A stretch of 64,000 nt of DNA from positions 5,063,546-5,127,545 of the forward strand of contig NZ_CP036269.1 in assembly GCF_007744675.1 (NCBI RefSeq). Reading direction: 5' to 3'. The notes under the pieces are model-generated. The model saw only the letters and a program-made list of their open reading frames with translations, made no database searches and had not been told where the DNA came from. Shown here in pieces: positions 35,446 to 47,400 of the stretch (within the stretch, counting starts at the first letter, position 1; each line of letters begins with the position of its first letter). This stretch comes from Gimesia alba (lineage in GTDB: Bacteria; Planctomycetota; Planctomycetia; Planctomycetales; Planctomycetaceae). Made by a program: the position numbers and the translations under genes.

Positions 35446-38400
35446 TTATAGAATCGGGCCTGCCCAGTCAGAGAAGACATCATCAAATCCAGCGTCGAAT
35501 TCTTGAGTCAGCCCCAGAAGATCAGTATCGGTTTCTGTCTGGTTCGCATCGGAACTCGGGCTGTGCTCGCGACTGTCCACGATCGACAACCCATTGAGCC
35601 GCAGGTTACTGACCAGTTCGTCGTTCAGACCTTCCAGCACGGTTAAATCAAGCTCGACCTGATTCAGAGTAGACGAATTGAGATCCAACTGATTTCGAGT
35701 CAGATTGAACTCTGGCAGTACACTTTCGTTAAACTCTGACACGCTGTTGGAAAACACGACAGTGTTGGATTCCAAGACTGCCAACGGCTCAACACTGGTT
35801 TCGAGCTGCTCATCTGCAGGCAGATTTGCCATTAGAGGAGCATTCACGCCTACCAGAATCTCGAAGCTCCCTGAAGCAGCGGCTTCGTGAGCAGACTGCA
35901 GAATCAAGGCATCCAGAATCGAAGGCAGTTTACGAACCCCCGGATCGAGTGTCGCATTCATGACATCTCCGGCATGAACCGTATCATCCAGGTGCAGGCC
36001 ATCATCGGTCAGCGTGGCTTCAAAGCCACTGCCAACAAAGCTCAACGTTCCACCAACTCCGGTTTGCACGAAGCTTTCAAACGGTGCATACGTTTCAGTG
36101 AACCCGAGCACGTGACCAATTTCGTGCAACAGAACCGTCAACAAGTCATAGTGACCGGCGGCATCGGAACCCGCATCAGCGGTGTAAGCCACGCCCCCTT
36201 CCAGAACCGTATCACCGAAGGCGGAAGAGTCCAGATCCGAATACCAGCCGAGACCGGCGGCATTGTCATCCAGCGTCACAATCCCGGAAACAGGACGACC
36301 TTCAGAGTCGACACCGGTAATCTGACCTTCACCCAGTTGAGTGCCCCCCAGGTTGGTAATAACCAACTGAATATCCAGCGGTTCTTCCAGCCCCAACGCA
36401 TCCTGCCAAATACCCAACGCTTCATCCATCACCTGATCAATGGAGGAATCACCAGTGATATCGGTCGTTTTACCATACCAGCGTTGCAGGAAGTTGGCAG
36501 GATAAACAACATCTCTGTCTCCCCCTTTTTGAACGCCGTAGTTAGATATGAAATATCTCAAATCCCTATGGTCCACCGTACCACTTTTATCAGCATCTAA
36601 TGCCCAGACATAGGGTGAATCTGAATCAAGTACATTCTGACCATAAATTGTGATCATGACGACCAGATCGCGAGCATTGATCTGATCATCATCATTCACA
36701 TCATAGGCAATCGCCCATAGATCCGTTTCGGGAGCATCTCCGACAATCAAAGTGGTATCACTTCCATTCGTCAGATTGACACTCACATTACTGAGTGACA
36801 GTCCCAAAGCATGCGGGCCGATGAATTTATCTTCAAAGTCAATGGAGACATCATCCTGTGACAACGATTCGAACTTGACTCGAGCCAGCAGGGTTTTTTC
36901 TCCGTTTCCGACCTTTTCGTAGATCGCTGTACCACTGAGACCAGTCACAACTCCCGTTGTATCGTCGATCACAGCCTGACCTGAAGCAGCAAAAGCACTG
37001 CTAAACTCAATCTCAGTCGCAGAAAAGAAATTTGTGTTGTAGTTTAGGTCAACTGCTGCATCAGTGATCCCTCTTGCATCTGCAGTTTCCACATAAACTT
37101 CAACCCAGAATGAGCTCCATTCATCAATCCAGGTATCACTGGCGGGTAATTCAGAAGTCTGCCCGAACTGATTCAATTCTGTCTGAGTACGAACAACGAC
37201 CAGATCGACGGCAGTCCCAGCATCCAATGTGGTATCAGTCACAATCGCCTGAGTACCATGTAATGGCAGTGCCCCTTCCTGCACAGTAATTGTCAGGTCA
37301 TAGCTGCCAACATCAGCGGGATCGACACCTGTTGGTCGACCCGCAGTATTGGTTGGGTCATAAGTTGAGGGATCATTAGAATCATTGTAGGCACTGACAC
37401 CAATATAGTAGGTTCCGGTTGAAGACGCGGTAAACGTAACATACGAATCCAACGGGGTTGATAACTGGTTTACGAGAAACTCATCCGGCGCCAAATCATC
37501 ATCAGAGTAGGCAACTTGATTGCCCAGCGAATCAAAGATGCGAACGATACTATCGAGCCCTGTCTCGAACATATTGGCATCAACATCCACAATCACCGAA
37601 TCACCGGCATCCAACTGAATCTCATACATGTCGACATCCAGCAACGGATCAGCAATAACAGTGTTGTTTCCGATAACCCCTTGAAAGACCTGAGTTCCAG
37701 GAGCTGCCGAGGTCAAACCGGTCACTTCGGCTGTGGCCAGTGTATCGCCGGCTTCATCCGTATCATCCTGATTTACATCGAAACGGGCAGTCGCTGATCC
37801 CACCAGGTTCAGCACCACATCAGCCCCGTCTGAAGTTGTAAATTCAATGCGACGGCTGATCGGAATCAGCAACTCATAGACTCCCGGCGAAACTAAAGTC
37901 AAGTTGGCCTGGCTCCAGGCCGCTAAACCTACAGGAGCCATCGTGAGTGGATCGAAAAACGACATCGTTTCACCGGCCGTCGACTCTGAATTGGAGTCAA
38001 CAACGGTATCAGTGAAACCCGGTAATGAAATCATCGAGTCTAGTAGCCCGTTCTCCAGTAACCAGTTTTCTGAGATATCAAAGTTACCAGAACCATCAAT
38101 CGCCTGCGGACTTGAGATCACCTGAGCAATCGCATCGCGAATCGCCAGATTTATTTCACCATCAAAAGTTGAAAAAACATCGGGAATCAACTGATCGCCA
38201 ACCAGGCCGAAGTCGGCCAGATCCAGGATTGAGTAATCGTCTGACAGACCACGATCAGGGCGAGCATCACCTGAGGGGTTGACTTCGATGTAAGAATCAA
38301 CAATCTGAATCGTTCCGGGACTATTCACATCATCCAGAAGTACATCCAGACGACCACTGACACTGGTCGCATCCGAACCGGCTGACTGTGGCAATAGATT

Positions 38401-41400
38401 AATCTCTTGACCATCGACTGTAATGGTCCCCGACACGGACAAGTTACTGAGGTCGGTCTGAATAAAGAACTCAGAAGGAGTGACCTGATCCACTGAAGTA
38501 TTGGTAATCGAAAGCTGGCTGAAGTTAACCCTAACGTCTCGGTTTACTCCATCAACTCCGGTTAGTATATCAGTTGTATCAATCATGAAATCAACATCAT
38601 CTGCGATGTCATCTGCACTAAAGATGGCATAGCCGACCCGGCCATATCCGTTGGAAGCTAGATCGGGAAGCACACTCGTAGCACTGATATCAGAAAGCAC
38701 GCCGCCGGGGCCATCAACACTGGTCACATTGGTAAGGAAACCAAAGGCAGAAGTATCAATAGTAAATTGATCATCAACCAGAGAAGCATCAGCAACATCC
38801 CAGATCATGTCCATGATCAGAGATGACACACCACCTGCCGGTGTAGACACACCGGCCAGCACCTGCGCCAACCGATCACTGATCCACATTTCTACAACAT
38901 ACTGGTCACCTACAGCCACCTGGCTGACAGACGAGGGCAGATCAGTCACATCAGCAACTTCAGGAGAAACAACAATATTTCCCCCCGAAGCAATCGAAGC
39001 AGTGCCGGCTCCCCCCGTATTCTCGATCACCTCGACGGCCAGAACTCCGTCATACAATTTGTCAATGATGGCACTAGACAGCCCTTCTCCAAGAGTCCAT
39101 GTTCCGGTAAGTATGTCATTCACGGAATCAATGGTTGGATTATCGTCAGCTGAACTGTTACTAAAGACAGTAAACAATACGTTATCATTGGTAGTATCGA
39201 TGATCCTGAGTTCTTTTAAATCATCTGTGGAGTCACCATTGGCTGTCCCATCAACATCCAAGCCATAATCACCAAGATAGATCGAATAATTCAGATCCTG
39301 TAATCCATTGACCAGCTGGAACCGAGCCCCCCCCAGTTCGTCGGCGAGTAACGTAGTGACATTTAATTCGGCCCGGAACGAGGTGAAGTCTCTGCCACTG
39401 GATGCCACATTACGAGCAATCAGCCGGATATCCACTGTCGACTGTGGATCTGGGATCAGCTTAAATGTTCTGATCACATCCGGAGAAATGGTATCATCAG
39501 AATGAGCAGTTACCGTGATCACCAGCGGCAGACGCACCTGTTCCGAACTGTAGTCGGTATAAGTGATATTTAAATCACTACCTGAGACTGAAACATTGGC
39601 CCAGAAGTTGGCGGGTAACGCATCCCCTGGCATATCACCCTCGACATGTGTGTCCACCATATAAGTCACGGTATCACCAACATCAGGATCATTAAAATGG
39701 AGATCCAGATCAATCGTTTCCGGCGTCAGGCCATCTCGGAAAATATCAACCAATGGTTCATCAGTCGCCACCAGCAACTCATTGCTACCAGTCACAGTGA
39801 CAGTCACGGTTGCGGTATCAGTCGTAGTTCCATCGCTGATTTTATAGGTAAACATATCTGTGTCGACATCAGTCGGCTCAACCAGACTTGGGAACTGCCC
39901 GTTTGGATCATAAACCAACGTTCCATCTAACTGCAGAGTCACCGTCGCACCGGAATCCAGAATAATCGGCATTCCTACTGTAGCGGTCGCAGTCCCCAGC
40001 ATCGTATCAGTAATTTCAGTGACCAACAGTGTGTCACTTGTGTCCGCATCTGTATCAGGACCACTCCCGTTATCCAGGCGAACGTCGAAGTTCAACGGTG
40101 TATCTTTGGTCGTTGTCACAGCGTCATCTGCTGCCATCACGGGATCATTCACACCATTGATCGTAATCGTCACGGTTGCGGTATCGGTGCCGCCGTTCCC
40201 GTCATCAATCGTGTAAGTAAATTCGTCTGTCGCAGTTTCACCTACGGCCAGGTTCTCAAACGCACCATCCGGATTATAGTCAAACGTACCGTCTGACATG
40301 ATTGTAACATTGGCTCCTGACGAGAGGACAAACGGGAGACCGACAGTACCGCTTGTCATCCCTTCGCTGATACCCGTCACGGTAAATGAATCAAGCTCAT
40401 CGATGTCGCTGTCCACACCGCTGCCATTGTCGGCAAAGACATCACCGCCAACCAGAGTCGTATCTTCATCCGTCGAGAAAGCATCAGGTTGAGCGACCGG
40501 AGCATCATTCACGCTGTCGATGGTAATCGTCAGTGTTTGAGCAACAGTCCCTCCGTTGCCATCAATGACATCGTAGCTATAAGTAATGACTTCCGATTCA
40601 TTTGCGGGCAGAAAACTGTAGAAGCTGGTGTCAATCGACCAGCTTGACGCTGTGGTCATTGTGATCCCACCGGCGTTCCCGCCATTGGTTTGCATCAGAT
40701 TTGTGACGGACAAGGTATCGTTCTGATCGACATCACTGGCATTGGTCAGCAGATCCACGTTGACGATGCCATCATCTTCCGTGCTGGTCGACGTCACAGC
40801 GGCACTGACTTGAGGATCATCGTTCACACCATTGATCAGAACCTGTACGTTCGCCGAATCCATTCCGCCGTTCCCATCACTGATCGTATAAGTAAAGGTA
40901 TCCGTTGCGGTATCACCGACTGCCAGGTGCTCAAAGGCACCATTGGGATTATAAGAAAAGGTTCCGTCAGACTGCATCGTGACAATCGCCCCCGAAGCCA
41001 GCGTGAATCCGCTGCCGACGGTGCCGGTGGTCATTCCCTGGTTGATACCGGTCACGGTCAGCATGTCAGTCGTATCAACATCACTATCGACACCATTGCC
41101 ATTATCGACGAAGACATCGGCACCGACGAGAATGGTATCTTCATTGGTGACAACATCGTCAGCAACGGCGTTTGGAGGATCGTTCGCACCGATGATCGTA
41201 ATGGTCACCGTGGCCGTATCGGTGCCGCCATTTCCGTCACTAATCGTGTACGTGAACGAATCGGTTGCCGTTTCCCCGACAGCCAGACTGTTGAACGCAC
41301 CATTGGGAAAGTATCCCATAATCCCATTTGCCGAAAGTAAGACAGAGGCACCGGAGTCAAGTACATAGGCACTTCCCACCGTTCCGGTTGAGACACCATC

Positions 41401-44400
41401 GGTGATGCCAATCACAGTCAGCATATCAGTCGCATCGACATCACTATCGGCACCGTTGCCGTTGTCAGCAAAGACATCATTCCCCAGCAGAATCGAATTT
41501 TCATCATTGAGGGTAATGTCGTCATCTGCTGCGACGGGAGGATCATTTAAACCAAAGACCGTTACGGTCACGGTGGCGGTATCGGTGACGCCTTCGTCGT
41601 CCTCGATCGTGTAGGTAAACTGATCGACGGCCGATTCCGTGGCTCCCAGGTAATCGAAGGCACCATTCGGATCATAACTGAAGGTCCCGTCTGCCAGAAC
41701 GTTGACAATCGCACCTGAAGCCAGCGTGAATCCGCTGCCAACGGTCCCCACACTTCCCCCCTGGCTGATCTCCATCACGGTTAATGAATCGCTGGCATCG
41801 ATGTCACTGTCGGCACCATTGGAGTTGTCAGCGAAAAGATTCTCTCCTGTGAGGACAAAATCCTGGTTGGTGGAAAACTCGTCATCAGCGGCGACCGGAG
41901 CATCATTCACACCGTCGATCGTAATGGTCACCGTTGCCGTATCGGTGCCGCCGTTGCCGTCACTGAGAGTATAAGTGAAAGTGTCGGTTGTATTTTCTCC
42001 GACAGCCAGATCTTCAAAGGCATTGTTCGGATCATAAGTAAATGTTCCATCCGACTGCAGCGTGACAATGGCCCCGGAAGCCAGCATGAAGGGATTACCG
42101 ATGGTACCGGTCGTGAAACCATCGGCGATGCCAGTAACAGACAGGGTGTCGCTCAGATCGACGTCGCTGTCCGGACCAGCATCATTGTCGTCTAAGACAC
42201 TTATCCCCAGCCCCACCAGTGCCGAATCCAGCACCGTATCTTCGGTTGTGTTTAAAAGGCCATCATTCTGAGCAACCGGCGGATCATTCACCCCCGTAAT
42301 AGTGATGGATGCAATCAGCGGCACACTTCCACCATTACCGTCGATCACATCATAGTGATAGACAACCACAGCAACCTCACCGGCGGCCAGGAAGTTATAC
42401 TCGCTCGGATCGATATCCAGCGTATTTCCATTGACCGTAACACCAACATTGTTACCGCTGAATTTGACTAGATTATCGACCATTAACACATCTGTAGTAT
42501 CAACGTCACTGGCATTTTGCAGCAGGTCAATGCTAAAGCTGCCGTCGTCTTCTGTTCTTGTTTCTGAGATCGTCTGAACTGTCACAGTCGGTGCGTCATT
42601 CACACCGTTAATCGTGATGGTTGCCGTTTGAGCAACCGATCCCCCGTTGCCGTCAATGACATCGTACGTGTACTCGATGACCTCCGTTTCCCCGGCAGCC
42701 AGGCCGTTGTAGACACTCGGCGTAATGGTGAGCTGATTTCCGTTAACATTGATTCCACTGGCGTCACCACTGGTCTTGACCAAATTCATGACGGACAGTG
42801 TATCACTCAGATCAACGTCGCTAGCATTGGAAAGCAGATTGAGGACATACTGACCGTCATCCTCTGTAGGTGTGGAAACCACGCCCATCGAGACGGTGGG
42901 AGCATCATTTTCACCGTTAATGGTGATCGTTGCCGTCTGTGCGACCACGCCGCCGTTTCCATCTTCTATGTTATAGCTGTATGTAATGACTTCGGATTCA
43001 TTGAACGAAAGATTGTTGTAGAAGCTGGAATTGATCGTCAGCGTCGTTCCATTGATCGAGATCCCGCCGTCGTTTCCAGTATTCGTTTTCGTCATAGCGG
43101 AAATGGACAAGGTGTCATTCGCATCCACATCACTGGCATTCGCCAGCAGATCGACGTCGACAGAGCCATCATCTTCGGTGGTGGTCGACTCCACGGGTGC
43201 ACTAACAGTAGGATCATCGTTCACGCCAGTCACAGTCACCTGTACCGTTCCGGTAGCAAAACCGCCCCGTTCATCCCCCACTGTGTAAGTAAAGGTATCA
43301 GTGACCATTTGACCGGCAGACAGATAATCGAAGGCCCCCGTCGGATCGTAGCTGACTGTACCATCCATATTCAGCGACAGAAAGGCACCGCCACTGGAGA
43401 ACATGCTGAACAAACTGACAACGACCAGATTGTTGTCATCACCATCCGGGTCGGTATCGTTCGCCAGAACGTCAATTCCGGGAAGTGCCGTCTCTTCATC
43501 GGTCGCCGCCATATCGAGATTGGCGATCGGCATCTGGTTGGCCGAAATCGTTAGAGTCACCGTGGCTGTATCCGTACCGCCGTTACCGTCATCAATCTTA
43601 TAAGTGAACGTATCAGTGGCAGTATCCAGGCCGGTCAGATGATTAAACTGGCCGTTGGGATCATAGGTAAATGTTCCATCTGCGTTCAAAGTCAACAGTG
43701 CGTTGGAACCGAGCGTAATCTGCATTCCGACATCGCCTGACTGACCATTCACATCAGTGACATTAAAGGTGTCACTGGCATCCACATCGCTGTCGACGCC
43801 GCTGCCATTATCGGCAAAGACGTTGCCATTGATGGTCTGTTCCTTGTTGACGTCGATGGCATCAGGCTGAGCAACCGGAGGATTATTCACACCGTTGATC
43901 GTGATCGTCACGGTCGCCGTATCCGTACCGCCGTTACCGTCACTGAGCGTGTAAGTAAAGGTTTCTGTGGCAATTTCACCCACGGCCAGATAGTCATAGG
44001 CACCATTGGGATCGTAGTTGAAGGTTCCATCATTGTTGACCAGCAGCAATGCCCCCGAACCCAGGCTAAACTGGGAATCCACATTACCGGCAGATCCATT
44101 GACCAGTGAGACAAACGGAGTATCGAGTGTATCCGGATCACTGTCCGCACCACTGCCGTTATCGGCGAACAGATCGCCGCCCGTAATCGTCGTTTCTTCA
44201 TCGATTGTAAATGCATCATCTTGTGCAGTCGGTGCATCGTTGACACCAATGATGGTGATCGAGACGGTTGCTGTATCGGTACCCCCATGCCCGTCATCAA
44301 TGGTGTAAGTGAAGCTGTCCATGTTTGGTTCATCCACAGACAGATTCTCAAAGACACCATTGGGATCGTATTCGAAGGTCCCGTCCGCATTCAGCGTCAA

Positions 44401-47400
44401 CAGAGCACCGGATCCAAGTGTAATCTGGGTTCCTACATCACCGGAAGCGCCATTGACCTCTGTAACCATCAGCGTATCACTTGTATCAGGATCGCTGTCA
44501 GCGCCATTGACGTTATCGATCAGCACATTTCCACCAGTGAGAACCGTGTCCTCATCTGTCGAAAACTCATCATTATTCGCGGTGGGATCATCATTCAGAC
44601 CCGTGATGGTAATGGTTACTGTCGCCGTATCACTCCCCCCGTTTCCATCAGAGATCTGATAAGTGAAGCTATCCTGAGCAGTTTCACCAACGGCCAGATA
44701 GTTATAGACACCATTGGGATCGTAATTGAAGCCCCCGTCATTGTTGACCAGCAGCAGGGCCCCTGAAGGTAGCGTAAACTGGGAATCTACGTTTCCGGCA
44801 GATCCATTTACTTCTGACACAAGAAATTCATCGTTGCTATCGGGATCGCTGTCGACACCATTACCGTTATCGGCAAACAAATCGCCGCCCGCAATCGTCG
44901 TGTCTTCGTTGATCGTAAATGCATCATCTTGTGCGGTCGGGACATCATTGACACCATGGACGGTAATCGCGACAGTAGCCGTATCGGTACCCCCATGCCC
45001 ATCATCGATGGTGTAAGTGAAGCTGTCCATGTTTGCATCACCCACACTCAGATATTCAAAGGCACCATTGGGATCGTACTCGAAGGTCCCGTCCGCATTC
45101 ATTGTCAACAAAGCACCGGACGGCAGGAGAATCTGAGTTCCTACATTACCGGAGACGCCATTGACCTCTGAAATCATCAGCGTATCAGACGTATCGGGAT
45201 CGCTGTCAGCACCACTGCCGTTATCGACCAACACATTTCCACCAGTAAGAACCGTGTCCTCATCTGTCGCAAACTCATCGTATTCCGCAGTTGGATCATC
45301 GTTCACACCGGTAATGGTAATCGTCACGGTGGCTGTATCTGTTCCACCAAACGGATCCATAATTGTGTAGGTAAAGGTATCTGTATCAGTTTCACCGACT
45401 GCCAGACTTTCAAACACACCATTGGGATCGTAGCTAAACGTGCCGGCTGACTGAACCGTAACGATGGCACCCGAGGCCAGCACAAAGGGACTGCCCACCG
45501 TACCCGTCGTCATTCCCTCACTGATACCTGTCACGGAAAACACATCAGTCAGATCGGGATCTCTGTCCGTTCCGTTACCATTATCTTCGAACAGGAGACC
45601 ACCAACGAGGATTGTATCTTCATCAGTCGTAAACCCGTCATTCTCGGCGATTGGCGGATCGTTCACACCGTTGATCGTGATTGTCACGGTCGCGGTATCA
45701 GTTCCGCCATTACCATCATCGATCGTATAGGTGAAGGAATCGGTATCGGTGTCACCCACAGCCAGGCCTTCAAAAGCACCATTGGGATCGTAGTCAAACG
45801 TGCCGTCCACATTCAGCGTCAACAAAGCACCGGATCCAAGGGTAATCTGAGTCCCCACGTTCATGGAGACGCCATTCACTTCGCTCACAGTAAAGATGTC
45901 ACTCGTATCAGGATCGCTGTCGGGACCGCTGCCGTTATCAGCGAAAAGATCGCCTCCCGTGAGGACCGTATCTTCATCCGTGGTAAAGGCATCAGCCTGT
46001 GCCAGCGGATCATCATTGACTCCATCAATGGTGATCGTCACAGTCGCGGTATCAGTTCCGCCGTTGCCATCATCGATTGTATAGGTGAAGGAATCGGTGG
46101 CCGTTTCAGTGATGGCTAAAGATTCGAAGGCACCGTTCGGATCATAGTCAAACGTGCCGTCTGACTGGAGTGTCACAATTGCACCGGAGGCGAGCGAAAA
46201 GGCACTGCCCACGGTCCCGGTAGTCATTCCCTGGTTGATGCCGGTGACCGTCAGCGTGTCACTCAGATCGACGTCACTATCCGTCCCGTTGCCATTGTCG
46301 GCAAAGACATCGCCACCGACGAGCACAGTATCTTCATCGGTGCTGAAACCGTCATTCTCGGCAACAGGTGCATCATTCACACCATCAATGGTGATCGTCA
46401 CGGTCGCCGTATCTGTGCCGCCGTTACCGTCGTCGATCGTATAAGTGAAGGAATCGGTCGCGTTTTGCCCCACAGCCAGGCCTTCAAAAGCCCCATTGGG
46501 GTCATAATCAAACGTGCCGTCTGACTGGATCGTGACGATGGCGCCCGAGGCCAGCATGTACGCACTGCCCACAGTGCCGGTTGTGACACTATCGGTAATA
46601 CCAACGACCGTCAGAGTATCCGTGGTATCGTCATCGCTGTCGGCACCACTGCCGTTGTCAGCGAATACATCGCCGCCAAACAAGACGGTATCTTCATCGG
46701 TCGTCAAAGCGTCATTTTCAGCGACAGGATCATCATTGGTACCTGTAATGATGATCGTCACAGTTGCAGTATCGGTGCCGCCGTTCCCATCGCTGATCGT
46801 GTAGGTGAAGGTTTCGGTCGCGGTCTCGCCGGCAGCCAGATAATTATAGACTCCGTCTGGATCAAACGAAAAACTACCATCTGACTCGAGTGTCAGTTTT
46901 CCACCTGCACCGATCGTAATCTCAGTTCCAACATCCCCCGAGGAACCGTTCACTTCCACTACGGTCAGCATGTCATTCTCGACATCGGTGTCGTTCGCAA
47001 TTACCAACCCCGGCCCGAATGCATTGAAGACATCATCTTCATTATTGGTGGTATACTGATCATCTACGGCAACCGGAGCATCGTTGATCGCTGTAATGAA
47101 AACATTGAATGTGGGTGTTTCGAACGAATTGCCGGCCAGATCGGTCGCGATGATTTTATATACGCCAGCCCCAAACGCATCCAGGATCGAATTGAAAGTC
47201 AAGTCATCGGTTGAGAAATCGAAGGTGACGAGGTCATCCCCGGATACGTGGACGGCCTCGTATTGAAGTGCTGTTCCCCCATTCTGATTAATATAGGCCG
47301 AAAGTGGGTTTACAGTATAAGTGCCGAAGTCTTCATTAGCTGAGAAACTACCCAAATTTAAGCTCCCCTGGCTCGGAGCGATCGTATCCAGTTCAAAATT

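Noticed and set aside
40690..46804. Many rightward open frames opposite the VCBS repeats (e.g. 42628-43554, 46154-46444)
   Set aside because: They are periodic mirror images of the repeat codons, with no ribosome-binding sites or recognisable families.
39790..47090. Regular tandem repeats as a CRISPR array
   Set aside because: Unit length (about 350 bases), coding continuity and imperfect identity fit protein repeats, not short direct repeats with spacers.
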